From Candolleomyces eurysporus (Eukaryota; Basidiomycota; Agaricomycetes; Agaricales; Psathyrellaceae), in assembly GCA_027579435.1 (NCBI GenBank), contig JANBPK010001067.1, positions 1 through 64,000 on the forward strand: a stretch of 64,000 nt of DNA, given 5' to 3'. Positions 12,440 through 24,060 of the stretch are shown piece after piece. The translations under genes were made by a program, and so were the position numbers. Below the pieces are notes generated by a model that saw only the letters and a program-made list of their open reading frames with translations, did no database searches and had not been told where the DNA came from. Position 1 is the first letter of the stretch; every line of letters starts with the position of its first letter.

Positions 12440-13790
12440 AGGCTGTGTCTCTATCGGTGTGGTTTCTGACTTGGAAAGTCATGCAATTGTAATTCGAACT
12501 GACCCCTTCAGGTTTGATGTGTTTTACGGCCTACGGAGACAGATCGCCGTAGTAGCCCTAAGCTATGGTTCCGATTTGGCCAACGGGAACCAAATGCCGG
12601 CGCCAGTACTTCCAGCAACTCTCAGAGGCAGACAACTTTGCCTTTGTCGAATCAGCATGAAAGCCAACTTGCTCAATGTCTCGGACAGTTGGGCTTAACT
12701 CTAGTCGATGCTAGCGGGAGGTTCGCGTCAACTCAACCAAGCCAGGAGCTTGAGCCGTCGATCGCATAGCCTGGTTCTCTCATCTCAGCCAGTCGCGATC
12801 CCCCCTCCCGTTGACTCTATCCCCGCAATCTTGCATATTGTCATCAATGAATCCGGAAACGGTGGTCCTCACTCCCCGACAACGACTATAGGAGCACCTC
12901 CACTGCCATGAAAACAGATTTCGCTTGCCCTGCTGCCCATCCGTCCACTTGGGCACCTCCGAGCACCTAGAACAGTGGGGACGCGCTGCTGAGTCCGTCT
13001 TCCACTAGCCCGATGCTCACGACATTTGGGTTTCCTCAGACCAATGGCCCCCTTTCCGTTCTACTTTCCCAGCAACAAATGGACATGAGCATAGTCACCA
13101 TCATCACGGCCAGGCGAGAACGAGGACGATGTCATCGTACTATCCTTCCCTCCCCTCTCCAGTCCCCCACCTCGTCTTACCTTCTTACTCAACATGCACT
13201 CCCATCCCGAGCTGGAGCCTTCCTCTTCCTTACTCCCACATCTCACCCGCTGCCGCGGCACAACATAAGCGAAGACACCTTCGAAATCACTCTCGCAACC
13301 TCTCAGCATTCTCCCCGGTTCGTTTTTGCCCACAGCCTTATCTGAAGACCCTTATCATGGTGCCAGGCACGAGACGTCCATCTTCGTCCTCCTTTGACGG
13401 CGCTCAGACAGGGATCCAAGTTCTATGTATGTTCACCTCCTTTGTTGTCCCCGGAAGGTAGCTTGGGCTCCGCCGGTCCAACGACAAATGGATCAGCGAT
13501 TGCTGCATACTCAACCGACGCCTATACCCGTCTCTCCGTGGACTCTGATTTCCGGTTTCCCTGAGACCGCTATACCACTTCTCTCGCTTTCGGTTTCCCT
13601 GTTACTATCCATGGAGGTGCATATCCATGCTCACGGTTAAAACGGCTCTGCTGCGGGAGCACCGGGGAAGCAAATGGAATACAGCGACGGTGTAGCCCTC
13701 AGAACAGCGTGTATTCATTTGGCACAATCCCTTTGAGGAGCGCGGTTGTGGGTGTGGACAGATTGGGTCGCTTTCGTGTTTAATATATCC
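12440..13790 (+). pseudogene. CDF zinc transporter 5' fragment (copy E)
   Basis: Decayed transporter copy divergent from NACHT-3. It covers upstream block, 5' exon and exon 1 with several internal deletions (for example the block around 12775-12790 lacks the intron), and ends near the first membrane helix at about 13780. No open frame survives. Confidence 0.7.
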
Positions 13791-14579
13791 TGACGTGGTA
13801 AGGATGGGAGGTACTTTTGCATTCGAAAAGGCGGTTTTAGACCCGTTTTCAGAGATTGTATATTTATCTGGACTTCACATGGTTCAGGGAANTTTTTTTA
13901 GATACGTTCATGATAGGCCAATCGAATTTCGAATTTGATAGCGCGGCGCTTAATCACGCGGTTGAGATGTTGAACAGTCAAAGCACAGTTGGGTATCCTG
14001 TCAAGAATCAAGATTATATCAGCACTCATTTCGGTCCAGGAATCAAGGCTCAGACTTACCGCTTCCTCCACACCCATTGGAAGCCAAAGTTACTCATCTG
14101 GAAAGCCAACTATTCAGCGAAATGCCGAGCAGCTTCCACAATCCAACCCATACGATAGCAAGGCGTACAACCGTAGACTTTCCAACGGCTGGGCCTACAG
14201 TTGACGGTAAGAGTTTGCAGATCCCCGTGATCAAGCCGACGTAGCATGTCGATCTTTTCGAGGATTGGGGGGGATGAGATACGTTCCCAAAGCAGTCTGA
14301 GTCTATAGACCGCGCAGAATATCAGCAAAATTCGACAACCTGAAAAAGAACAATCTCCTCACCACCTCAATAATCATACTTTCGAGCTGCCAATCTTTCC
14401 CTGGCACAGGCTCAGCGTTCACCGTCGAGCCAGGTTTGGGCTTGAACGTCGAAGGTAAATTCCATTTGAGGTACTCCAGCAACACCTGGGTACATTTCTT
14501 TCTATCAACTTCAGAAACCTCGACAATATCCAGGAGCTAGGGTGAAACGGCCCTTCAAACCTTGGGTGATATGGCGTTC
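13791..14579. other. Single-copy insert with unrecognised ORF fragments
   Basis: This stretch interrupts the array pattern and has no counterpart in other units. On the plus strand an open stretch at 13856-14158 reads HAVEMLNSQSTVGYPVKNQD. On the minus strand two short open segments (14303-14485, 14110-14328) read LPSTFKPKPGSTVNAEPV and WERISSPPILEKIDMLRRLD; they could be two exons of a decayed gene. I do not recognise either and no complete gene is supported. Confidence 0.35.
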
Positions 14580-15033
14580 GAAGCGAGTAAAGAGTAAATC
14601 AGAAGAGGAAGAACGAAAGAGAGGAAACGCCCAGTATTAGTAACCCTGACCTATGGTTTCGACCGACCAACTCGCGATTGATCATATCAGGGACGTATGT
14701 ACGTGTATCATAAGATGGCATAGCCCTCTCCTTGCTTTGATTCGTATGAAAAAAATCACTATACCTCGTAGTCGGACGTTACTCAACTAAGTTAGATCTC
14801 AAGTTTCACATTCTGTGCCCATGGTGGGATAGACAATGTGTAGCAAATGAGAGCTTCATTTTTGAGGGTTTATTACCACTCTCGGAACGGGACAATTGAG
14901 GAGATAGTGGTGTCTCTAAGACCTGGCTGGGACAAGATGTATAGCAAGATGATTTACTCTACCATAGCATACAGGTTCCTGTGGGTTCACTATGTATATT
15001 CGGGCTGTTAAATATATATTTGTAGCATCGAAG
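14580..15033. repeat. Array 3' flank module
   Basis: Repeated non-coding module found also at about 20200-20594 and 24060-24389, and partly at 10100-10345. Shared blocks include the 'ccctctccttgctttgattcgta' region and the 'gacaagatgtatagcaagat' region. It sits directly after the stop codon of NACHT-4. Confidence 0.6.
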
Positions 15034-17063
15034 CTAATGTGGGTCAAGGTTCCGACTATGTGTATCTCCCTTGCGTTGAAGCGAGTTGCTGGGGTAAAGA
15101 TACCTGTTAAATCGATTACGAAGGAGCCATGTCTGGCTTGGTACTTCCCAATTAGCTTTCTTGCAGTGATGCAAAATGGAATTCCGCCAAAGTTTGCATG
15201 CCGGGCTGCACCGGTACCAATGGCACTAAGAAAGGAGGTCAGTATGTCATTTAAACAGGAGGATGAGGGTCACACTGTACCTGATAATGGACATCGCGGA
15301 ACATCCACCTGATACTGATCTCTGAATACGAAACACACTCCGATGCCCACCAGTCAACAGTGGATGGGGCAAAATCAAGTTGGGAGGTAAACTGCAAGAT
15401 ATAAGGCATGTCCAGCTTGAAAAAGAAATGAAGGAATTTCTGCTGGTCTGACGGATGGTGTGCCGGTGACGGTAAACCTTTGTCTGTGAAACACGGTGTC
15501 AGTAGCTGCTGTGAGCCGATCATATTTACATGATGAACATGTGTACTCACGCGTACAGATATCGGAAAACCTGCCCAAGAGAAACTCCGCAAACTGCATA
15601 TCCCCAACAAAAATTGGTCCGCAGCGGTCCTCACTTCTCAGAAAGTCGTACAAGGATTTATGGTAGGGTTTATATGGTGTCTCCAAGTCGTCAGAAGGAG
15701 GTACATCAATCAGGGAATGCAGGTCTCCAAGGACATACTCTGCATTGCTGTCGTCTGTTTGAAGTAACAGATTGAGAAGGAATGCGGCAGGATGCTTCTC
15801 CAGCCATTGAAAGAGATCAAGACTCCGTACAGGCAGGTCTCCCCTGATAGTCCAAAGCCACTTCACAGAGAGTGTAGGATCTGGGGTTGACTGTAAGATA
15901 TGGGCATAGAAGGCGTCAAGGTGGGAGAACGGGTTTCTCCCTGGGCTCCTTGGCTTCACTTCCAATACCCGGTCGAGGAGTGAATGGGGACTCCCGGGAC
16001 GAGAGGTGGTGATATATCGAATGACGGTAGCCGCATAAATGAATTGGCCAGAGGCCTGGTCGAGCAAAATGGCGAGAATCTCCGGGGAAGGCCATGATGG
16101 GGTGAGATTGTAGCGACGCTGAATTTCACTGAACTTTGCTTGGAGGAACAAAGCGATGTCGGCGTTGGGATTGTACTTCTCGTCCAGAACGAGAGGGGGA
16201 GCGAACGATGACCTGTGGCTTTCATTGTTGAAGAACTCCCGAAAAACACGTTCTGGGCGGCTGGCGATGACGATTCGGAAGGGAAATACGGGGTCAAGGG
16301 CGGCTTCTCGCAGGACTTGTAAAATCTCTAACTGGTCTTCGCCCTTCCCTCGTTCCATTGAGTTTCCAGTGCGTGAAGCGACACGAGAGTCGAAGAACTG
16401 CTCTGCCTCGCACTCATCGAGCCCATCGACCAGCACGACGCCTGGTACGTTCGATTCGACCGTGACCTGTCGAAGCGGCGTGAGGATGAGTGCCTCCATC
16501 TGGACCCGAAGGTTCTTCTTGAATAGAAGGGGCTTATCCCGTATAGCCTGCGCCACGGGATCCTTAAGCGCTGGTAGGTGCTCTGTGAGTTGATATGCCA
16601 GGGTGGGAATGAAAGCTGTCTTCCTTCGACGGTCTGCGGATGCGTAAGAAGCGAAAAAGAATGTCACGGCGGGAATCCTATTCTGCTTGCATGTGTCTGC
16701 CACCGACCCCATAATGGCGGATTTTCCAGTGCCCGCAGGACCTGTGACCCATTTTATTTTCACCGTCTTCTGTGCTGGGTCTGCCAGCGGTCCACCATGG
16801 ACGATCCAGCTATATATCTCGTCTTGAACTGCGACTCGAGTCTCTGGATGGCACTTTGGTGCGTCGCATCGTTCGTCTGAGTCGTGCAAGGCGCCTACTG
16901 CGATTCGAGATGCTAGATCTGGGACAGGGGGTGGTAAATTGAGCAGGAGCTCGGCAGATGCAAAGCGCTCACCGTTGAGAGGATCACCAGTGGGAGGTGC
17001 TGCGTTAATCACATTGAGGTCTTTGAAAGAGAAATCATGAGCTCCGCTAAGAAGGCCGGTCAT
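15034..17063 (-). CDS. NACHT NTPase copy 4 (intact)
   Basis: Best NACHT model: exons 16973-17063, 15551-16918, 15281-15483 and 15034-15225; all splice phases agree and the total is 618 codons. Residues 1-30 form a short segment (SGAHDFSFKDLNVINAAPP) of the kind often found before agaricomycete NACHT domains. Walker A GPAGTGKS lies at about 90-97, Walker B VVLVDGLDEC at about 191-200, and RIVIASRPERV at about 245-255. A winged-helix-like region follows with YKPYHKSLYDFL. The C-terminus has no WD40, ankyrin or TPR repeats. In the family such proteins are nucleotide-switched sensors in non-self recognition or programmed cell death; the ligand is unknown. Exon 1 is class B but intron 1 is of the type seen in copies 1 and 5, so the gene is a chimera. 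Confidence 0.88.
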
Positions 17064-17149
17064 TGTCGATGGCAGGGAAGGTTGAGGGAACGTCTTCCGT
17101 GGCAAACTGCTGTCTTTTATTCCCAGAGGAAGCACTCAAAAGGCTGTGC

Positions 17150-17345
17150 CTGCTCTAGTAGGAGTGCATGGTGTGGTTTCTGACTTTGGGAGTCATGCAC
17201 CCGTGATTTAAGCTGACGCCTTCCGGTTTGATATATTTTATGGCCTACAGAATGTTTGAGAATTGAGGCGAGAACCTGAAAGTCGGTAGAAAAGACAGAT
17301 CGCTCTTTGGTATGTTTTGATCGGCCAACTATGGGGATCAAATCC
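17150..17345 (+). pseudogene. CDF transporter upstream fragment (copy F1)
   Basis: Remnant of the conserved upstream block of the transporter, divergent from NACHT-4. It is cut at about 17345, where a NACHT 5' stump begins directly, marking a recombination junction between two unit copies. Confidence 0.6.
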
Positions 17346-17678
17346 CGGCGGGACCTGTGACTTATTGTATCTTCACCGTCTTCTGCGCTGGGTCTGAGTT
17401 GCCATGGACGATCCAGCTGTAAATCTCGCCTTGGACTGCGACTCGAGTCTCTGGATCGCATTTTGGTGCGTCGCAGCGTTCGGCCGAATCGTGCAAGGCC
17501 CCAGGAGCAATTTGAGACGTTAGGTCTGGGATTGAACCAGGCAAATTGAGCAGGAGTTTGGCATATTAGCGAACTCAGAGCGCTTACCGTTGAGAGGATC
17601 ACCAGCGGGAGGTGCTGCGTTAATCACATTGAGGTCTCTGAAAGAGAAATCATGAGCTCCGCTGAAAAGGCTGGTCAT
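17345..17678 (-). pseudogene. NACHT NTPase 5' stump (copy 4b)
   Basis: Only exon 1 (17588-17678, class B N-terminus), intron 1 and the first part of exon 2 are present, with the segment GALHDSAERCDAPKC. The copy carries an in-frame stop just before Walker A and ends inside the GPAG of Walker A, joined to transporter-flank sequence. It cannot encode a NACHT protein. It would be a record of unequal crossing-over inside the array. Confidence 0.85.
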
Positions 17679-17699
17679 TTTCGACGACAGGGAAGGGAA

Positions 17700-18570
17700 C
17701 GTTGAGGAAACTGTGATTCAAGCTGACGCCTTCAGGATTTATACGTTTTATGGCCTACGAAATGTTGAAGGATCGAGTGGAGAAACTGAGAGTAGAAAAG
17801 ACAGATCGTAGCAGCCCTAAGCTATGGTTTTGAACCCGCCATTAATCATAATATGGTGCATATGCCAATGGGAATCAAATCCCGGCGCGGGGGTTTCGTC
17901 TCATTTCTCTTGTTCATTGACGTTCTTTGCTAGCAATCGAAAGGTGACTATTTCATTTTGAATTTTGCTTCTAGGTCGCAGAGGGATAGCTTTCATTGCA
18001 GACACGCTGAAGCCAGGAGCGAGAGAAACAACGACAACGACGCCTCGAAGTTGTGTCCAGCTCACAATTTCGATTCTCCTTTGGCGACTTTTGAAGGCAA
18101 CACAAACGTCGACACTTCCGAATGCACTCTCGCAACCTTTCAGTAATCTTCCCGCTCCCAGGCTCTCTTCCGTCCACAGCCATATCCGAAGACTCTGATC
18201 ATGGGTCCGGCGTTTTCGAAACAGGCAAGAGGACACCATGACAAGCACTCTTTATCACGCGTCTTCTTTTCCTTCTTAGAGCCTGGGAGCATGTCTGCGC
18301 CTCACGGTGCCGGAAAAGACACTTCGGACAGGGAAGACGACGACAATGCGTCGCTGCACACGCAGCCGACGCCTATACCCGTCTCTCCGGGGGCTCTGAT
18401 CTCCGCTTTCCCAAAGGCCCCCAAACTCACTTATCTCACTTTTGGGTTTGCTGTTCCTCCCTGTGGACATGGTCACCAGAACGGCTCCACGGCACTAAGA
18501 GGAAGACAAGCACCCAAGGAGTACAGTGATGGCATACCACTCGAAACGGCGTGTATAAGGATTAGCAGGA
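17700..18570 (+). pseudogene. CDF zinc transporter 5' fragment (copy F2)
   Basis: Decayed transporter copy divergent from the NACHT stump. It has the upstream region (17710-17960), a deletion that removes most of the Pro-rich part of exon 1, and then the SVSAPH/REDDDNASLHTQPTPIPVSP-encoding block near 18290-18390. Similarity ends near 18570, just before the first membrane helix, a slightly different endpoint from copies A, D and E. Confidence 0.7.
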
Positions 18571-20199
18571 GCAAAGATAACCCCAGAATTGTTTTGCAGC
18601 TCAGTTTCTTCCGTTTCCAGTCTTACTCGAGCACGCAGAATCTTTCTGCAGGTCGCTCTATGCGACCGCCAATCGCTGGCCTAACCGTGACTTTGCAGGA
18701 GCTGCACCCGCTATTTGGCTCCAAGCTCCCAAACGCTAACGAGAGCAGCAAGTGTGCACGTAACTCCAAGGGACCATCCCAGGATTTCCACTCCCCCTGT
18801 CTTCTCCCTCGCCGCTGCCTTCATCTTCTAATCCCGGGAGGACGCGTGACGTGAGTAGAGAGGGGACGGTGGAGAGCGAGAGGAAGAAAGGAAATAACGC
18901 GACGCATGGATAACGAAAATCGTCTCATAGGAGGGCGAGGCATTTTGGGGAGGTTTGGAGTTCAGCTAGGCAAAGTGGATCCAGGAGAGCCGTAAGGTGA
19001 GTGTTTTGAACTTGGAAGCCGTTGAGGGAGAGCGGACAGAGGGTCAAGATTCGTGCAAAGTTCTCTCGTCGAACGGTGAGTCAAGACGTCAGACTAGACA
19101 TATAACACACGTTGGTCGGGTTCTGAGTTGATAGACGTGTATCAGGTAGAATTATCATGACTCGGCATAATGCATACTCCTCATTATGCTAAGGATAGCA
19201 TGTCAGAATAAGAATTGAGATGTGCACCAGAAGAACAAATTAGCCTACCAAACTGCCGATATTTCCCTGGAATTGGGCCAAAGCTCCTCAACCTTCCCTT
19301 TCACCCAATCCAGAGCACCGTCCGTCTCATTGCATTATTGAGCAACGGAACGATCGTCTCTACAGTTCCGTGACTGTACCCCTTGACCCCCATATCCAGA
19401 TACTTTTCACATTGGAGTAACGCCTTCCAGAAGTACTTATTCCCGTCATGCATGGATTTGAAGATCTCGTCCATCTGCTTTCCGGGCTCCTTGATCTCAT
19501 TTTCCATCCCCTCTCACTTCAGTGGCTCTGTAGCTCTCCTCACACCGTTGGCTGATGGAGATGAATGTCAAAGGACAAGCCGATTACTTTGGATAGTCTG
19601 AATGGTGACGAGGTTCAATTTGTCTTTCTCGACGATGTCGTAGAGTGTAAAGGACACCAAGAAGTCTTTCAATACTACGTAGAGGTTATTCAGGAGAGCC
19701 GGAATGGCATTCGCGGCGCTTTACTCGTCACAGCATTTCCCTTGGGCCCTTTCTCTACAAGGGATCCTCATTCTCTGGATCCAGGTTCCAGGAACGCGAG
19801 AGATATGTTGCTCTAGTCGTAGCCGAATCCCTTCCCTTCTATAGCATGCCGTTGGAAGAAATATCAGCGCTGCTGGCCCCCGTGGAGATGTAGGACACCG
19901 AGGTTGTCGCCGCCGCAGAGACTGAGCATGTCAAGGTGGGAGGCCAGTCGAGACTGCATCGTGGGTGAAGACGTACCTGAAAGTGATAATGACTATGTCG
20001 ACGCAGGCTTGCATGTAGTCGTACTCCTACAGAATGCTAAAACAAAGAGCTGATCGCGTCGCATTTTTTTGCAAGTCGCCTTGCGCGATCCCCAATCGCG
20101 AATTTGGTACTCCCTGTGAGACTATCTGGGCTTCCGTGTTCTCGCAGTAGCCGAGGGAGAGCGCCCAATTCCAGATGCCCTAACCTATGCCAGTTCAAG
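18571..20199. other. Single-copy insert, no confident gene
   Basis: About 1.6 kb without counterpart in the other array units. A minus-strand open stretch at 19301-19507 reads EPGKQMDEIFKSMHDGNKYF and a plus-strand one at 19565-19816 reads FLDDVVECKGHQEVFQYYVE; each is short and I recognise neither. A purine-rich stretch lies at 18845-18900. No full gene is supported. Confidence 0.35.
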
Positions 20200-20594
20200 C
20201 GACAACTGGACCTGCGATCAATTGAATGAATCATATGTTTGCATATAGAAAGGACGTACATATGTACATGCTTTGTTAAGTGGTAGCCCTCTACTTGCTT
20301 GCTGTCGTTCGTATGAACAATCACTATACCTTAGAGAATATTACTTATTCAAATCGTATGAAGTCTGCCAGCCTGTGCCCATGATGGGATAGACGCTACG
20401 TTGCAAAACGAAAATTCTATGGTTTTTACTACTCTCTCAGTACGGGACAAATGAAGGAGGTCGAGTTGTTTCCTAGAACTAGCTGAGACAGGATAGCAAG
20501 ACAATTTACTCTACTATGGCGATGCGCTCCTGTGGGTTCACGATGCACATCCAGGCTCTTCAATGTATAGTTGTATTGTCAAAGCTAATGCGGG
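20200..20594. repeat. Array 3' flank module
   Basis: Copy of the module at 14580-15033, directly after the NACHT-5 stop codon. It has the same order of blocks with scattered base changes and small deletions. Non-coding. Confidence 0.6.
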
Positions 20595-22593
20595 TCAAAG
20601 TTCACAACTATCGGATCTATCTTTGCGTCGAAGCACGTCCCTGAGGAAAAGGTCCTTGTGAAATCGATTACGAAGCAGCCACGTCCGGCTTGGTACTTCC
20701 CAATCGGCTTTCTTGCAGTGACGCAAAATGGAATTCCGCCAAAGTTTGCATGTCGGGCTGCACCGGTACCAATGGCACTGGGAAAGGAGGTTAGTATGCC
20801 ATTGAAACAGAGTAATGGGGCCCACACTGTACCTGCCTATGGACATAGTAGAACTTCAACCTAATACGATCCTCTGAATGCAAAATACACCCCGACGCCC
20901 ACCAGTCAACAGAGGATGGGGCGAAATTGAGTTGGGAGGTAAACCGCCCAATATCAGGCATGAACAGGTTGAAAAAGAGATGAAGGAATTTCTCCTGGTC
21001 CGACGGACGGGATGCCGGTAAACCTTTGTCTGTGAAACACAGGGTCAATATGCAAATCTATCATAAATAATGAAAATATGTACTCACGCATGCAGATATC
21101 GGAGAACCTGACCCAGAGGAACTCTGCACGCTGCATATCTCCAACATAAATCGGCCCGCAGCGGCCCTTGCTGCCCAGAAAGTCGTACAAGGATCTATGG
21201 TAGGGTCTATATGGTGTTTCGAAGTCGTCGGAAGGAGGTACGTTAATCAAGGAGTAAAGGTCTCCCAGCACATGCTCTGCGTCGGTGTCGTCCGTTTGAA
21301 GCAGAAGATTGAGAAGAAAGGCAGAAGGGGTCCGATGCATATGGAAGAAGAGATTGTGGGGAATTTCTCCTTTGATAATCCAAAGCCACTTCACAGCTAG
21401 TATAGTATTTGGGGCGGACTGCAAGATATGGGTGTAAAAGGTGTCAAGGTGGGAGAACGGGTTCGTTCCTGAGCTTGGCGTCACTTTCAACACCTGGTCA
21501 AGGAGGGCATGGGGACTCCCGTGACGAGAGGTGGTAATATATCGAATGACAGTCGCTGCATAAATGAACTGGCCAGAGGCTTGGTTGAGCAAAGTGACAA
21601 GGCTTTCCGGGGAAGGCCATGATGGGCTGAGATTGTAGCGACGTTGAATTTCACTGAACTTGGCTTTGAGGAACAAAGTGATGTCGGCGTCGGGATTGTA
21701 CTTCTCGTCCAGTACAAGAGAGGGGGCGAACGATGACGTGTGGCTTTCGTTGTTGAAGAAATCCCGGAAAACACGTTCTGGGCGGCTGGCGATGACGATT
21801 CGGAAGGGAAACGCAGGGTCGAGGGCGGCTTCCCGCAGGACTTGTAAGATCTCCAATTGGTCTTCCTCCTTTGTTCGCTCGATTGACTCTCCAGCGCGTG
21901 GAGAGGCATGAGAGCCGACGTACTGCTCTACCTCGCACTCATCGACCCCATCGACCAACACGACGCCTGGCACGTTCAATTCGACCGTGACCTGTCGCAG
22001 CGGCGTCAGGATGAGTGCCTCCATCTGGATATGAAGGTTTTTCTTGAACAAAAGTGGATCATTCTGAATGGCTTGTGACAGTGGACCCTTGAGTGCTGGT
22101 ATGCACTGCGCAAATTGATACGCCAGGGTGGGGATGAATGCTGTCTTCCTTCGACGGTCCGGGGATGCTGACGCCGNAAAAAAGAATGTCACGACAAGGA
22201 CTCGGACATCACCCTGCTTGCACGTATCTGCCACTGACCCCATAATGGCGGATTTCCCGGTGCCTGCGGGACCTGTGAGCCATTTTATTTTCGTCATCTC
22301 CTGCGCTGGGTCTGAGTCGCCGTGGACGATCCAGCTGTAAATCTCGTCTTGGACTGCGACCCGAGTTTCTGGATGGCATCTAGGCGCGTCGCAGCGTTCG
22401 GCCGAGTCGTGCAAGGNCCCCGGCGCGATTTGGGATGNTGAGATCTGGGACAGGAGGTNGTAAANTAAGCAGGAACTCGGCAGATAAGCTCAGAGCACTC
22501 ACCGTTGAGAGGATCGCCAACGGAAGGTGATACATGTATCACTCGAAGCTCATTCACGGAGACATCGCGAGCGTTGGTGAAGAAGCTGGTCAT
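20595..22593 (-). CDS. NACHT NTPase copy 5 (intact, a few N)
   Basis: Predicted NLR-type NACHT NTPase. Exon 1 (22503-22593) encodes the class A N-terminus MTSFFTNARDVSVNELRVI, shared only with copy 1. Intron 1 runs to the CCCAG acceptor before the DLAS-like segment, with several N calls around 22417-22465. The core has GPAGTGKS, LVDGVDECE and RIVIASRPERV. Exon 3 reads through without a stop (SSVDWWASGCILHSEDRIR) and the last exon starts CHWYRCSPTCKLWRNS and ends at 20595. The segment between IKG and SAFLLNL is only 13 residues, the shortest of all copies. A donor GTGAGT closes exon 2 after the ICMR codons. Confidence 0.82.
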
Positions 22594-22639
22594 TGTCGAT
22601 GGGAGCGTTCAGGGAATGTATTCCGTTACAGGGTTTGGT

Positions 22640-22770
22640 GTTTTATTCCAAAGTACTAGGCGCCAAAAAGGCTGTGCCTATCGTAGCAGGGAGTGCACGG
22701 TGTTACGTGTAGTTTCTGACCTTGGAAGTCATGCACCTGTCATTCGAGCTGAAATCTTCTGACTCGGATT
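22640..22770 (+). pseudogene. CDF transporter upstream fragment (copy G1)
   Basis: Short remnant of the conserved upstream block (shared with 4545-4620 and 8210-8330), divergent from NACHT-5. It is cut off by single-copy sequence. Confidence 0.55.
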
Positions 22771-23660
22771 GTATACATTTTACATCTTGTTTGATAATTA
22801 AGGCAAGAACATGAAAGACAGACTGGTGTGCACGTGTAAGTTTCCAAAGTTGATGGGCCCTTAACGACATCCACCCCCAAGCAGACTGCACAGGAAAGCC
22901 CTATTAGAAAACCTGTCATATGCCGCCTTGGTAACTGCGAAGCGCCAACATTGACTAACTGCTGGGATGTCCATCTGTTGGAAGTTTCACAACCGAGGGG
23001 TAACATAAGATACTTCGCCCGCAGCCATTATCTGATTTCGCCAGCCCCCTACCAGGCACTGCTTCCAGGAGGGGAATAATCCTAGGACAAGAGGGGGACA
23101 GGTTCATTGACTCCGAATGGACTTGGCAAATGTGTTTCTTGGAAACACCTGTTCGGCTAGAGATCGTCAGGTACAGATAGAATCCTGTGCCCTTGCTAGG
23201 ATCTATTGTTCTAAGCGACGCTTGGGTAGGAGGCTGAGATTCCAGCTCCTTATAGTCGTTTGCGTAGGTTCTGTCGGTTGTGTTTTGCTCGAGCAGAATG
23301 GTGTGACGTAATGGCTTGTAACTCGTAATATCACGCTAGCCCCAATGTCAGATTTGCCTCTGAGCCTGATCATGTGGCAGTCTTGCCAGCGGTTACAGCC
23401 CGTCTCGCAAAGAACGAGAATGACAGAAGTTATGCAAACGACTGCGGATACTCCTGTATATATGCAAACTTTGCTACTATTGAGATTGTTGCCGACGCCG
23501 AAGATGGTACGTCATGTTTACGTGCACCACCATCCCATCCCAACGGCTCTGCCGTTTCCCCAGGCGTGTATACCTGGACTGGCTGTGCAATCAACTATTT
23601 CCTCGTGTCAACCTTTCCGCCGCTGAACATTCCTGGTCATGACACAATTGCCGTAGTACT
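22771..23660. other. Single-copy insert inside array unit G
   Basis: About 0.9 kb that splits the transporter remnant G into two parts, since its other part resumes near 23665. A plus-strand open stretch at 23374-23673 contains NFATIEIVADAEDGTSC and SPGVYTWTGCAINYFLVST, which looks protein-like but is not recognised; no start or splice pattern supports a full gene. No terminal inverted repeats were seen at its edges by eye. Confidence 0.35.
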
Positions 23661-24060
23661 AGTAGCCCTCTAACCCATGGCTTCGATTGGCCAACCCACA
23701 ATCCATCAGTGGTGCATCGTCAAATCCCGGCGCGGCAGTTTCGTCTCATTTCTCTTGTTCGTCGACATTCTTTGCTGGCAATTGAAAGTTTAGTATTTCG
23801 TTTCGAATTTTGCAGAACAAGGAGCTGAGACGGAGGGATAGCTTTCGCGCCATAGCCAGGAGCAGGAGGGATAACAACAACGACCTCCCCCGAAGTTGTG
23901 TCCAGCTCGCAATTTCGATTCTCCGTTAGCGACTCTTAAAGACAGATATCATGACCTGGGTTAAATCGACACGGTATACGGTTCGCTCAACTGCACAGGC
24001 CGTAAGCTCAGCTCTAGTCGATGCCAGCGGGAGGTTCACGTCCACTTAAAGAGTTTGTAA
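23661..24060 (+). pseudogene. CDF transporter upstream fragment (copy G2)
   Basis: Remnant of the transporter 5' region, matching the upstream sequence at about 26640-26940 and the 5' exon. It lacks the coding part of exon 1 completely and passes into the 3' flank module of NACHT-6. Confidence 0.6.

Noticed and set aside
16156..16593. Plus-strand open frame of 145 codons and similar ones opposite every NACHT exon 2 (for example 21660-21911, 25470-25721)
   Set aside because: They repeat in each NACHT copy as the antisense shadow of the conserved exon, with low-complexity composition and no own start or domain.
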